From contig JAWZYU010000034.1 in assembly GCA_038380435.1 (NCBI GenBank), positions 20,253,404-20,317,403 of the forward strand: a stretch of 64,000 nucleotides of DNA, read 5' to 3'. The notes beneath the pieces were generated by a model. It worked only from the letters and a program-made list of their open reading frames with translations, had not been told where the DNA came from and did no database searches. This DNA comes from Ryuthela nishihirai. Its lineage: Eukaryota > Arthropoda > Arachnida > Araneae > Heptathelidae. Both the position numbers and the translations under genes were made by a program. Shown piece by piece: positions 33,815-45,235 of this stretch; positions within the stretch are counted from its first letter, which is position 1; each line of letters opens with the position of its first letter.

Positions 33815-34187
33815 GTGATTGGCCCTTTTGGTATTGGTAGCTGCAATGGCAATGGGCAACGTCTCCTACAGGTAAGTAAACTCAATGGTTTCAGAATAAC
33901 TAACACATATTACAAACACCGCGACATACATAAGTACACATGGGTTTCACCTGATGGGCTGCATAGGAATATGATTGATTATATATTAATTAACAGCAAA
34001 TGGGCTAGTTCTGTTAGAAATACCAGGGCATATAGGGGAGCTGAAATTGGATCTGACCATTACCTTGTTAACAGTATCTTGCAACTTCAACTTAAGTGTT
34101 GTGCTAAGGTTAAAAAAATTACCTTTAATTCTGAAGCTCTGAAAGACCCAGTTATAATTAAAGCTTACCATGATAGGTTACTTAGTC
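33815..34187 (+). pseudogene. RTE endonuclease C-terminal part, remnant
   Basis: Longest readable piece of the scrambled copy: IGPFGIGSCNGNGQRLLQVS, KYTWVSPDGLHRNMIDYILI, EIGSDHYLVNSI and IKAYHDRLLSH. The Ser-Asp-His triad is kept. After codon 125 the frame runs into the misplaced N-terminal phrase GSWNVRTLHK, direct proof of rearrangement. Confidence 0.85.
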
Positions 34188-34397
34188 ATAGTTTCTTTAA
34201 ATATCCCACTAGCCACTCTCTCTCCACAGGTAGTTGGAATGTGAGGACTTTGCACAAACTCATTGGAGCTTTTGATGAGATTGGTTGTATAGCAGGTTTG
34301 GTGAAAAACATTATGACAATCATGGTTTGCTTACTACTGAAGTTGCAAAAGAATGGGATCAGTTTCAACTGACTTTTTTTTCAACTATCAGTACTCT

Positions 34398-35505
34398 GAA
34401 GAAAGATATCACTCTGAAAATGTCAATCAATTTTACAAGAAAATTTGTCTTGAGCTGGGTGGGATATGAACCCATGACCTCCTGATAACATGTCAGGTGC
34501 TCTGAACCACTGAACTACAGGCTGCAAATAAAGATTTCCTCTAATTGATGCTATGAACTTTCTACCTACAGTACACAATTCTCTTTTCATGAAGGCATTG
34601 TCCCAGCTACTCTCAGCCTCAAGAAACAATGACAAATATGTTATGAAGATGGCAAGTATATTCTGAGTATACAATTGATTAAATTGAAGAGATTTTTTGA
34701 CATATTTGTTCAATTATGAAGGAAGATAACATTCTGAAAACGTTGATCAATTTTAGAGAAAAATTTGTCTTTAGCAGGGTGGGATACAAACCCACAACCT
34801 CCTGATAACATATCAGGTGCTCTGGACCACTGAGCTACTGGCCGCTGATCAAGATTTCCTCCAATCGATGCTATGAACTTTCTACCTACAGTACACAATT
34901 CTCTGTGTCTCATGAAGGCATTGCCCCAGCTACTCTCAACCTCAAGAAACAATGACAAGCATGTAATGAAGATGGCAAGTATATTCGAGTATACAGTTGT
35001 TTAGATTGAAGAGATTTTTTTTTGGCATATTTATTCATATATTAAGGAAAATATCACTCTGAATTTAACGTCAATCAATTTTTAGAGGAAAAATTGTCTT
35101 GGTAAGGGTGGCATATGAACCCATGACCTCCTGATAACATATCAGGTGCTATGGATCACTGAGCTACGAGCTGCCAATCAAGATTTTCTCTAATTGATGC
35201 TATGAACTTTCTGCCTACAGTACACAATTCTCTGTGTCTCATGAAGGCATTGTCCCAGCTGCTCTAAGAACAGAACTCGACAGAGAATTGTGTACTGTAG
35301 GTAGAAAGTTCATAGCATCAATTAGAGGAAATCTTGATTGGTGTCTGGTAGCTCAGTGGTCCAGAGCACCTTACATGTTATTAGGAGGTCATAGGTTCGT
35401 ATCCCACCTCGGTCAAGGCAATTTTTCCTCTAAAATTGATCGACATTTTCAGAATGATATCTTCCTTCATAATTGAACAAATATGTCGAAAAATCTCTTC
35501 AATGT
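34398..35505. mobile_element. Foldback array of a tRNA-like repeat, 12-bp TSD
   Basis: Three head-to-tail minus-strand units (starting about 34398, 34683 and 35007; period about 320 bp) followed by one unit in plus orientation (about 35267-35505). Each unit has a tRNA-like core: TAGCTCAGTGGTCCAGAGCA (A box), AGGAGGTCATAGGTTCGTAT (B box region), preceded by TGTACTGTAGGTAGAAAGTT and followed by ATTTTCAGAATGATATCTTC. TATCAGTACTCT flanks the whole block (34386-34397 and 35506-35517), so it entered the RTE copy in one event. No protein is encoded. Confidence 0.85.
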
Positions 35506-35517
35506 TATCAGTACTCT

Positions 35518-37400
35518 TTTGGGTAAAACAATAGCAGAAGAAATAAAATTATTTAAGTGAAAAGGTTATGGAAATTATTTTGGAAAGAACTTCAGGTACA
35601 TCCTTAATCAATACCCTACTAGTCCTAACAGGAAAGCATTACAAAAGAGCTTAATAAACATGTAAAGGATCAGTTACCAGCTGATAAGAATTTTTGGCTA
35701 GATGACTTGGCTGGTATAGCTGAGGAAGCAGTTAATCAGCATAATAGCAAGATAAACATAGCAACATAAAGTAGTTTTATATGGGAAAAATGGACAGGTA
35801 TACAGGAATTGAAGGATAAACAGATAAAGTTATTGAAGGTAATGATTATGTCATGGTTAGGTGGGCTGAGCAATTCAGAAATATGCTAAACAATGTGTTA
35901 TATTAAGGAAGACTTACTCTATTGTTTGTATGAGGACAGATGCATTACTGGCCTTAATGTTGGCCTTATATCAGTTTTTAGTTTCTAAACTTAAACTACA
36001 TAAGTTCCCATGGGTAGATGAAATGCTTAGAGCTGGAATGTTTCAGTAAGGATGACTAAAATTTTGAATATCTTTTATGATAAGGTATTGTTCCTAAGGA
36101 TTTTACCAGACCTATTATTATCTCTATTGTTAAAAAAAAGTGATTGCAGTTCTCATGATATCTATAGGGGTATCAGCCTACTTTCTGTTCCAGGTAAGTT
36201 ATTTGCATGATTGTGCTTAATAGAATTAAGAATCTGGTTGACAAACAACTTGTGATGAGCAGTGTGGATTCAGAAGTCGTAGAGGATGTGTAGATCAGAT
36301 ATTTTCACTTAGGCAGATTCTTGACATATGTTTAGAGTTTCAGACAACTGTGGCTACTAGCTCTGTAGATTTCAAGAAGGCTTTTGACTCTGCTGATCAT
36401 CATAATTTGTGGTTGATCATGAGATCGTATGGCATATCTGACAAGTTAGTTAACACAATGAAAGCTCTCTATAATAACACAGAGTTGTGTGTGAGAGTTG
36501 GTAAAACTTGTAGCAACTGGCTTAGCATTGCTTCTGGTGTTCCACAAAGAGGCATTTTGTCTCTTTTGCTCTTTAGTTTGGTTATTGATTATGTTATGTA
36601 AAATTCACTGCAAGGGAAAGATTTCAGGCTTAAATAGTCTTGAGATCTGAAATTTTTTAATTTAGATTATGCTGATGAGACAAACTCTTTCATTAGAGCT
36701 TTTGATGAGATTGGTTGTATAGCAGGTTTGGTGATAAACAGAGAGAAAATAGAGTGATGGAAATTGGTCTGGCAGGCTGTGGTTCAGTTAATCTGAATGG
36801 TTGCACTCTTGAGCAGGTGTCACAGTTTAATTATCTTGGGAGCTATATAACAGATACTTGTGACATGCAGCATGAGATTAACAGACAATAGAGATTTCTG
36901 CTGGGGCTTTTAAGAATCTATGGAGAGTGTGGAAAATAGGCGTATACACCTAAAGACTAAAATTAGGCTGTATAATAGTTTGGTTCTGTCTAGGGTTAGT
37001 TATGGTAGTGAAACTTGGACGCTGTGTAAACAAGATAACAGGAAACTAGATGCTTTTGATTCTAGATGCTTATGCAGTATCTTGGGCATTAGGTGGTTCA
37101 ATTTTGTAGGTAATGATGAGGTTAGACAAAGGAGTCAGCAATCTCCTTTGTGCACCACATTGTGCAGAGAGAGACTCCATTGGTTTGGCTATGTTGCTTG
37201 TATGCATAATTTTAGATTAGTGAATAGGGTTATGAACAGTGTGCCTAAAAGCCTCAGAAAGAGGGGGTAACCTAGTACTTGGTGGGCAGACAATGTCAAA
37301 CAGGGCCTTGTTAGAACTGGTCTACAGTGGTGAGATGCAGCAGATGTAACTCAGGAGAGATGTGTTTGGAGAACTAAATTGCATAATCTGGTTGAATCTC
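35518..37400 (+). pseudogene. RTE reverse transcriptase, decayed
   Basis: Downstream half of the scrambled copy. Readable blocks include NQYPTSPNR, CGFRS.RGCVDQIFSLRQIL, SVDFKKAFDSADHHNLWLI, SGVPQRGILSLLLFSLVIDYVM and RRIHLKTKIRLYNSLVLSRV near 36930. The catalytic YADD region is deleted or scrambled (36660-36690). Many stops and small indels. Confidence 0.85.
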
Positions 37401-37722
37401 CGTAGCCCATGGCTACTTGAGGATGATAATGATGATTAATGATGTTCCACTACAGAAAAATTAACTCTTAGTAAAATTACAAAACTAGTTATTAAATTTC
37501 ATATGCATTGATATATAACACTTGTATTGTTTATTGCACAGTCAGTATTAACTGCCATTAAAATTCAAATTGTAACTTTTGCACATATGGTGTAGGACCT
37601 TTCTTCAGCTCTCTTTCTTCTTTGATCTGAATTTTTCTCAGAATCTTTCACCAGAAATTTTTATGTATATTATGTATAAATTTTATGGCAATATACTTTA
37701 GAGAGAAAATTATCAAACAAAC

Positions 37723-37831
37723 CTGTTTTGCAACAGCTTTTGCGAGATCCTTGCTGGTTTCAGTTTTACCAGTTCCTGCTGGTCCTTCAGGAGCACCACC
37801 AAGATTGAGCTTCAGAGCACCCATTAATGTC
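37723..37831 (-). CDS. DNAH7: Dynein heavy chain exon 6 of 11 (AAA1 Walker A)
   Basis: Carries the main ATP-binding loop of the motor. The exon reads [17 protein letters not shown] and continues [19 protein letters not shown]. The Walker A motif GPAGTGKT spans residues 302-309, with the catalytic Lys at 308. AAA1 is the site whose ATP hydrolysis drives dynein movement. The intact P-loop argues for a functional gene. Splice sites are CTCTCAG before G-ACA and CAG|GTTTGT after, phase 0 at the end. The next intron, 8.6 kb, is taken up largely by the scrambled RTE copy. Confidence 0.96.
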
Positions 37832-38324
37832 CTGAGAGAAAAATAATTGATTCAATCATAAACACAGCAACATTGTGATTTTGATATTTCCTTAAATTAT
37901 TATTTCAAATAATGAACTGAGTACCGTGTAAATCGAGGGATAGGTGTAATTACAAAATACGTACCGCCGTGTTTTTGTTTTCCGTTTCACACTCTTTTCT
38001 GTCATAAACCTATTTCAGTATTCCCAAGTTATTTTTATCATTTTTCCCAGCATTCTAGCATCTTCCCCCCCCCCTCCTTAAAATTGAAACTGAAAGTAAA
38101 CACATCCTTCTTAGAAATTCTGGTTGAATCTGTATTTAATTAGTTATGCTTCACTGAGTCAAACAAGAAGCAGATGGCTGGCACATAATATCTCCGCTCT
38201 GTGTGCTATAAGTGTTGTTTTTACTGTTTTGGTCCAGCATATTGGATACTCTTTGTAAAATTAGTATTTTTTTTTTTTATATTTAAACCTTAGTTTTCAT
38301 TTCAGTAGATTTATTTTCAGAAAT
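37832..38324. other. Intron upstream of exon 6
   Basis: Has a C-run at 38067 and a T-run near 38268. Nothing recognised. Confidence 0.45.
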
Positions 38325-38770
38325 TAGCGATCTTTTGGCCAATCGATAGGTATTGATTTTTTTCATAGTTATGTTATATCGTATGGCCGGCCTACAACTT
38401 GTTGCTGTAGATATTTTAACATCGCATTAGACTATATGTTAATTTTTATTTTATTATTTATTACTTTTCCAGTAAAACTTTGATATAGTATCATTTTCTG
38501 AAAATAAATGAGGTCTTGGATACGAAAGCAAATTAATTTCTGTATATTTACTTCTGTTAGTGATCTTCAATCGACTGATTTATCGATCTTTCCGAGTTAT
38601 GCTAGATCGGAGGACGGCTTAAAAGTTGTTGCAGATATTTTATTTAACATCCCATTAGGTCATATGTAATTTTTCTTTTATTATTTCTTGTTTTTTTAAT
38701 AAAAAAACTCTGAGCTTGTACCATTTTCTGAAACTGAATGTCTTGGATATGGAAGCAAAATAGACTTCCC
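38325..38770 (+). repeat. Tandem pair of dispersed repeat (partner at 9.2 kb)
   Basis: Two diverged units, 38325-38545 and 38556-38770, each with GATCTT..., GTTGTTGCAGATATTTTA or equivalent, TTTAACATC, ATTAGG/ATTAGAC, CATTTTCTGAAA and TCTTGGATA...GAAGCAAA. The third copy is at 9240-9475. No TIR or coding frame is evident. Confidence 0.6.
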
Positions 38771-40045
38771 TGCTATGGAAATTGGCCATCACTTGGGAGA
38801 CAATTTTGGGAAGGGTCCTTAGTGCACAAACTTTCCTGCACTTACCCAAGATCACCAAATTTCAACATCCAAAGAAAAAATTCATAATGTTTAGTAAAAA
38901 AAGCAGCCAAGGAAGATTTTTTTTTTATATATTTCATAACCAGTTTAGAAAATCCTGTTAATGTGAGAAAGCCAATTGATGTTGTATAACACTGGCAGTG
39001 TTTAAAATATACGATACTGAAAAGAATAATTAAAAGAAATGAAAATCATATTTCAGGTTGAATATTATATTATTCAGGAGGAAATTTCCTTTCAATAAAT
39101 ATACAATTTAACTATTTTTATTCAGCAGGTTTTCCAAAATGAAGCCTTAATTGTATAGTGTGATCTTTTTTTTTTCACCATATCACATTGAAAAAGGCTT
39201 ATTAAAATTAATATGCTTGCAAATTTGTATATATCATTTATTTTCATAAAATTTGCAATTAAATTCGTTTTAATTTAGTATATAACATGACCTATTTCCA
39301 TTGATTGGTTATTTTCTTTTTTAAATCTAAAGTTGACTTGTTTATCTGGCTCAGCACAGTTGGCTAAAAGCCTGGAATTTTCTCAAAGTATGGTACCAAG
39401 AAAAAAATTACAAAACAAGAAAAACATTTACTTAAAACCAAAAAAGTATTTTTTTTTTGTTATTCAGAAATATATAGTCATTGTAATCATTTCTGCCTAT
39501 AAGTTTTTTTTGTTGTTTTTATTAAATAAATTGTTGTGTTGCCAGATGCATTTTTTTACTACATGACTCTAAAAAAAGTCCTATTAAAATAAAACATATC
39601 ATCATTTTTGTTAAATATTTGATTTTCAGAAAATCCAGAATTAAATGCTGATTAATTTGGTATACAACATGCCATCATTCCTTTCATTAGTTATTTGGAA
39701 AAAAAGTTCTAAAGTTAAAGTTTTTTTTGGGAGCATAGTGAGAAAATAGCTTGGCCCCTGGATGGAAACCTGTTTTCCAACCTGGACAATGGAAGGGTTA
39801 AACATTCAGCAGCACACCCCTGAATATATCATATACACAACATGAACTATAAGGCATTTCATGGCAATTTTTTGTATTTCTATGTGTATCGCATTCCAAA
39901 CTTTAATTCTAAAGACTATGTAATAAAATTCCTACTTTTTTTATCTTCCCCTCATCTAATGCAATTCAAAATTCTGCAAGTATAATAAAATTGCTCATTA
40001 TATATATATATATTTGTACACAAAAAAGTGAAAAAAAATACTTAC
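38771..40045. repeat. Intron with old internal tandem duplication
   Basis: 39195-39325 and 39580-39705 share TATTAAAAT, TTGATTTTCAGAAAAT/TTATTTTCATAAAAT, AATTAAAT, TTAATTTGGTATACAACATG/TTAATTTAGTATATAACATG and CATTGATTGGTTATTT/CATTAGTTATTT in order, about 385 bp apart. GGAAGGGTTAA at 39791 could be a piggyBac-like end but has no partner. Confidence 0.5.
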
Positions 40046-40244
40046 CTATAACATCGATCTGTTAAAGGTGTAATTACCAGGCGTCCAGTGTTTCCAAGAT
40101 ATTCATATCCATATTCCAGATCAGTAGTAATCATTCGCACCATTACAGTACTATCTTCCCAATAGTAACGAAGCTGACTAATCCAATTAAAATCATTGAC
40201 ACTTGAAATATTTTCTTTTACTAATTTATCTACTTCATCTCGAG
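40046..40244 (-). CDS. DNAH7: Dynein heavy chain exon 5 of 11 (linker to AAA1 entry)
   Basis: Residues 220-286. After the split Ala it reads RDEVDKLV, then the diagnostic [31 protein letters not shown] and a split Arg. The last phrase is the entry to AAA1 in all axonemal heavy chains. Acceptor is TTTGTAG, donor AG|GTAAGT. Frame is fully open. The preceding intron (4.9 kb) holds a complete LTR, an inverted LTR piece and RTE, SINE and Jockey-like fragments. Confidence 0.95.
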
Positions 40245-40474
40245 CTACAAATAAAGACAATTGTTTGATATAAAATACAGTTTAAAGATGATCATTTCAT
40301 ATAGCAAAACCCATATCAGAAAAACACACATCAAAGAGTTAAGTTTTTAAACAACTGAAATAAAATGATGCATCATAACATCATTAAAAGAATATAAGTT
40401 CCTTACAAAGACAATTTTCTTGCAAAACTAGGGTATCCTAAAACATTTTTAAAAACAGTCCCATTCAAAGTGTA

Positions 40475-41211
40475 TGATGGTCCACCCATTCACTTTTACT
40501 TTTTCTTAACCAGTTTTACTTCATTTACATTATATTTATCATTTTGGGTATTTATATTTTAGTTGGACTTATCACTTTTCCCTCTTCCAATCCACTAAAG
40601 GAGTTGGGCACATGCAACTCTGACTTTTGATTGACAGCTGCTAATGGGCATAAGGACGCCCCCCCTCCCCCTCTTGTGTCATAGCTAGTGGGTGATCGTC
40701 AGTTTATGCAAATATTTTTTCCAGTGTGCCAGTGTGCAACACACATGTCAGTTGCATGCAGCATGTATACTAAGTGACATTAGGTCATGGACTCAGTGAT
40801 AATAATGGAGATAGTCAGTAAGCAATTAGCAATGAGAGTTGCAATGAGAGTCAGAAATGAGATAGTAGGAAGGATGTTAGTAGAGATGGAGCTTTTAGTT
40901 GCTCAGACTTTTGTATTCATCAATTTATATGGTGAGTCTCGATTTTTTTGAAAATAAACTTTGTTTCTTATATGAAATATTTTGACTTTGCTATTTTTTT
41001 TTCCTCTTGAGCAATGATAATTGATTTTTATTAAGATTTAACTTTAATAATTTGATAATAAGTAACGCCCATATATCTAACGAATCCTCATTTAACTTTA
41101 TTTGGCAAGTTAATATTGCCTGGCACCTGATGCTATCTAGAAGTTTAATTTAATTTGGATCAGTCAAAAGGTCCAAAGACAAGAAGTTTAACAATATTTT
41201 GGAATGTTACA
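40475..41211 (+). repeat. Solo LTR, family A, complete
   Basis: 737 bp from TGATGGTCCACCCATTCACT to ATTTTGGAATGTTACA. It is the best copy for defining the family: contains CTTAACCAGTTTTACTTCA, AAAGGAGTTGGGCACATGCA, CAGTGTGCAACACACATGTC and AATAAAC near 40950. Flanks GTGTA / GAGCC do not match, so the target duplication is lost or the ends are slightly off. Confidence 0.8.
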
Positions 41212-41741
41212 GAGCCAATAAAGAAAATGGTGCACCGAACACCTGGACTGTATATATATATATTATAGGTATAAATTTTAAGTTATTTGATGTGATTGTC
41301 AAAGTTTAATAAATTAATGAGCTCATTAGTTGTTTTAATCTTATTTTTAAAGGCAGCTTAAGCCAAAAATTTTTGTTGAACAAGAAGCTTAACTTTTGTA
41401 TTAGTCAAAGGTACTGAAGTTTCAGCACAGTTATTGCTCATAGTTAAGATCTTTATTGCATTTATGTAAAGATTAGAAGTATCCAGACACACACACACAC
41501 AATAGATAAACTTTTTGATCAGAAAGTTTATTGCAAGCTTTGTGTAGCTTTAGTATTGTATTGTTGTATAGCAGTAACTTTGAGTGCTGATGAAGATAAA
41601 AAAGTTCCAAAATTTCATAAATTCAAAATTTTGACACATTGCTAAACATGTCTGTAGTAATATGGCCAATTCTGCCATTATGGCTCCCGATTTAGTAAAA
41701 GTAAAAGATAGGTTGCAGAATGTTATGAAAGAAGCATAAGT

Positions 41742-42297
41742 TGTAATGCTCCAAAGATTATTAACTTTCTCAAGTTGGACCTTTTGTCTGATCCGAAATA
41801 GATTCATACTCCAGACAGCTTATCAGGCACCAGGCAATATTAACTTGCAAATAAAGTTGAAATAGAGTTCATTACATATATTGGCATTACTTATTGAGTA
41901 AAAATTCAAAAAGGATTGTCAAATTGTTAAAGTTTAAATCCAATCCAAAATCAATTAACGTTACTCAAGAGAAAAATAGCAAAAGTCAAACATATATAAC
42001 AAAGTTTATTTCCAAAAAATTCAAGACTCACCAAATTAGCTGAAGAATATAAAATGTTGAGAGCTAAAAGCTTACATCTACTTCAATCTATACTAAAACC
42101 CCTTCTATCTACGCAACACATTCTTACTGCTTCTCCTCCTCACACCAATTCCTCTCCAACACATCTCTTTTTCTACTCTAATTCAACTTCATGATTTCAC
42201 ATCACTTAGATAGATGTGGCATACAATCCAGCACATGTGTGTTGCACGCTGGGTAAAACATTTACATAATTTGATGCTCACACTAGCTATGATGCAA
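41742..42297 (-). repeat. LTR family A, truncated, minus strand
   Basis: Starts at its 3' end (TGTAATGCTCCAAAGATTAT on the plus strand) and follows the LTR backwards to CACTAGCTATGATGCAAGAG, about 75% of the length, where it meets an RTE fragment of opposite orientation. Confidence 0.8.
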
Positions 42298-42866
42298 GAG
42301 GAGAAAATTAAAGCAATGAAAATTGGTAAGCAAGTTGTGGTTCAGTTACATTGAATTGTTGCACCCCTGAACAAGTGTCTCAGTTTAATTATCATGGGAA
42401 CTACATAATAGATACTGGTGATGTGCAGCATGAGATAAACAAAATATGGATTGCTGCTGGGACTTTTAAGACTATGGTGATTGTGGAAAAATAGGCATAT
42501 ACACCTAAAGTCTAAAATTAGACTATACAATAGTTTGGTCCTTTCTATAGTTATGGTAGCAAAACAAGGACCATTTGTAAACAGGATAACAAGAAACTAG
42601 ATGCTTTTGATTCTAGATGCTTATGCAGCATCTTAGGCATTAGATTGGTCACCTTGTAAGTAATGATGGCATTAAGTGAAGGGGTCAGCAACCTCATTTG
42701 AGCAGCATATTGTGCAAATAGAGATTGTGTTGGTTTGGCCATGATGCCCATATGCATAACTACAGATTAGCAAATAGGGTTATGAACAGTGTGCCTAAAG
42801 GCCTCAGAAAGTGGGGGAGACCTAGGATGCGGTGGACAGATGATGCCAAACAGAACCTCATTTTAA
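42298..42866 (+). repeat. RTE LINE fragment, decayed reverse transcriptase
   Basis: Matches 23815-24390: GAGAAAATTAAAGCAATGAA, TCTCAGTTTAATTATC, ACTACATAATAGATACTGGT, ACTAGATGCTTTTGATTCTA, AATAGGGTTATGAACAGTGT and CCTAGGATGCGGTGGACAGA. Several stops. Begins abruptly at the LTR junction. Confidence 0.82.
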
Positions 42867-43431
42867 CAGTGTTCAAATGATGTGTGTAAAATGATGTGTA
42901 TTTTCAACATTCAAAATTAAAAGTTGGACAATCAATTAAAATATTACAAATGGTTAAAACAGTGTTAAAAAACTTGCACAATATGTAGATCATCTGCTCT
43001 TAGTGCAAAAAGTGAGTTTAATATTCAGAGAGGAGCACAAATTCCTCTTTGTGATTCCTGAATAAAGAAAACAACCATAATTTGATAACAGGATTAATGT
43101 GGAAAAGTTTGTTATTTATCTGTTACAGCCAATATCTTTAGCTTTATGCCTGAAGCTCAATGGAAAAATGTTGCCAGAACTCCAGATGTACTGTCTATTT
43201 GGCCATGAACCTATTTGGTTCTCTACTGCCATTTGTATACTTGGAGTTCTGGCTGTCAATGCTGACATGTCCATGCACCAACAGAAGAGAATGGTAGATA
43301 TGGTGGCCAGATGATGGAGCTGCTGCTAGATATTGAGAGAAACAGGTTGAGGTGGAAGACTCACCAAGATTAAATCCTTTGGTAAGATAAGACAGTCAGT
43401 GCAAAGCACACATTGACAATGATACTTTGAT
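42867..43431. other. Intron, nothing firmly recognised
   Basis: A 71-codon plus-strand frame at 43099-43314 is Leu/Met-rich without known motif; probably chance. Confidence 0.4.
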
Positions 43432-43795
43432 TGGATTGTTTTACCTATGAGCAGGACTAGTGCATACACAATGGATTTAAATGGCCAGGTAACAAGGATC
43501 CCAAGGCTAAGAGTTAGGGGAAGGAGACTCATTGGACAGGTGAAAGTTTTCTGTCAGGGCATACAGCATGTTCTTTTAACATGCACAGGGTATGGCTCTC
43601 TTGCACATGGAGTCACATCTTTATGTCCCATCCAATGAATAGTAGCCTTTCTAAGCCAATCAGTGTCCCCTTTCTGACTGAGAGCAGGATGAGGGGTTAA
43701 CAGAAATAAATTTCAATGCTGGCAAAGATGTGGCTGAAACCTGGGAACTGCAAATTAGAAGCCTGGCATGCTATCAGCTGAGCCCATGATGTTTA
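43432..43795 (-). mobile_element. tRNA-derived SINE (family 1), strongly eroded
   Basis: Plus strand reads GGATTGTTTTACCTATGAGC, AATGGCCAGGTAACAAGGAT, TAACATGCACAGGGTATGGC and TGGGAACTGCAAATTAGAAG in tail-to-head order. Much older than the 26 and 30 kb copies. Confidence 0.8.
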
Positions 43796-43904
43796 CTCTA
43801 AGTGGTATATATCAGGTAAACCTCTGCAGTGAAAATGGAATACCTTAGTGGGAGCTGGTCTGCTATGATTTCATCACAGCAGACCACGGCTGATATGACC
43901 TAAG

Positions 43905-44560
43905 TGCTGGACTTTTAATCTACGAAGACATGAAAGAAGTATGGGTGCCCAATGCAGTGGCTAGCAAAAAGTTGCTTGTGAATACAGTGAAGTGCAAAAG
44001 CCTTACCCACCCTGAAAAGAGAAAATCATGAGAAGGGAAAACATTAAGCCAGGATGAAAGTGGTTCAGTTGTCAGCTGGGCAACTCTTATTGAGACTAAT
44101 GTTAAGACAAGGTCTCTGAAGTAGCCTTGAATATACACAAAGAAAGAACAGTTGGGCTATTAGTATATAGCATTTCCCACTTCAAATAAAAAACACAGTT
44201 CCAAATGGGATAGCATGGAAGGGGTTGACTAAATGGGGCAGACTCAGAAGTGTATTGTAGAGACAACTACTGAGAGTGAATAGATAAAATAGGTTTGTTG
44301 GCATCAATGTAGACCCTAGATTAGTGAGGTGTGGAAGGCCCCCATGCACACAGAGTGCCTGAAGGTAGAGAGGGTCCAATACTATCACCATCAAACACCA
44401 GGATCTGTAGTCCAGTTTCACCCAGAAAAGTGCATGGTACAAGCAGAACAAAGAACATAAGTTCACTCCTCAGAAAAGAGAAGAGAGGAGAGGAGCTTGA
44501 AGATGTTCAATGCACAGTGTACCTGAACCTGAGATTAAGTATATAAGAGAAAAAGTACAA
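43905..44560 (-). pseudogene. Jockey-like LINE, C-terminal fragment
   Basis: Minus-strand pieces in two frames give KLDYRS or VFDGDSIGPSL, then VYIDANKPILSIHSQ and LSLQYTSESAPFSQP, matching the region after the reverse transcriptase in Jockey-clade LINEs (LDYGS, SLYVDAxEPSL, RRxxLSLQY). Frameshifts throughout. It may be from the same family as the element at the right edge of the window. Confidence 0.7.
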
Positions 44561-45120
44561 TTTCTAGTCAAAGATGAGATTGGGAGCCTGAGTTTCCATC
44601 ATGATAGGAAGGGATGGACATAATCATAAAAGTGCTCCAAAAAAATCAGAGCAGTTGGCAGCTTTGGTGATAATATATTACTGTACTCTAAAGAACAATA
44701 CTGTAATGAAAGAATAGCAACTGAAACATAGATACTTATACACAGGTATTCAGAGCTGCAATAAATAATAATGGGTTATAGAAATCGGATTACTCAAATG
44801 ACAGTCAAAATGTGTGATATCAGATCTGTTTGATGGTTATTAAGTCAACTTCTTAAGATCATGCTCAAATCCAAGATCATAAAGTTATATACAAAAAGAA
44901 ATAAAAATAAGAAAAGTATTCAACAGCAAAAGCTTTATTGACAATATATTCATTCTATGGAATTTTTCTGCTATATACTGTTAAATCCCTCATTTTTGTT
45001 CATTGTAATGAACTTCTCATTTATAGACTATACTCATTATAATGGAATTTAAATGCATTTTTTAAGTTTATACTAGTTTAATTTAAAGTTTATACTAGAA
45101 ACGATATTTAAACTACTTAC
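44561..45120. other. Intron left of exon 4
   Basis: Nothing recognised. AT content rises toward the exon. Confidence 0.45.
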
Positions 45121-45235
45121 CATGAACATCAATTACAATTAATGCACCAAGAGTAGACCTTTTACCACTGTCTAAGCCTCCCCTCACAAGTTTAACTATC
45201 TCTTCAATTTGTTGATTGCATTGCTCTAAATAATT
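45121..45235 (-). CDS. DNAH7: Dynein heavy chain exon 4 of 11 (linker)
   Basis: Encodes NYLEQCNQQIEEIVKLVRG then STLGALIVIDVH, residues 182-219 plus the first base of an Ala codon. It is too short to stand out as a long open frame but is fixed by the TTTTATAG acceptor, the G|GTAAGT donor and phase agreement with both neighbours. VRGxLxxxxRxTLGALxxIDVHARD is a conserved linker motif, completed across the next junction. Confidence 0.93.

Larger units (their letters stand above)
32036..37437 (+). mobile_element. RTE LINE, older scrambled copy with inserted foldback array
   Basis: Plus-strand element from a 5' end matching 22520-22430 (TGTAAATGGTAGCTAGG) to a decayed (GAT)n tail after CCGTAGCCCATGGCTACTTGAGGATG. 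The endonuclease region is duplicated and rearranged: part 1 at 32690-33552, part 2 restarting upstream at 33563-34187, then a 68-bp piece of the N-terminal region (34191-34258), a 50-bp piece of the reverse-transcriptase region (34259-34310) and the endonuclease end. The 1.1-kb foldback array follows at 34398-35505, then the reverse transcriptase 35518-37400 with many stops. Confidence 0.88.

Noticed and set aside
35334..35410. tRNA gene in the foldback array
   Set aside because: Present in all four units with substitutions at paired positions, and no proper acceptor stem.
40475..41211. Target duplication around the complete family A solo LTR
   Set aside because: GTGTA and GAGCC do not match; I leave the duplication unassigned.
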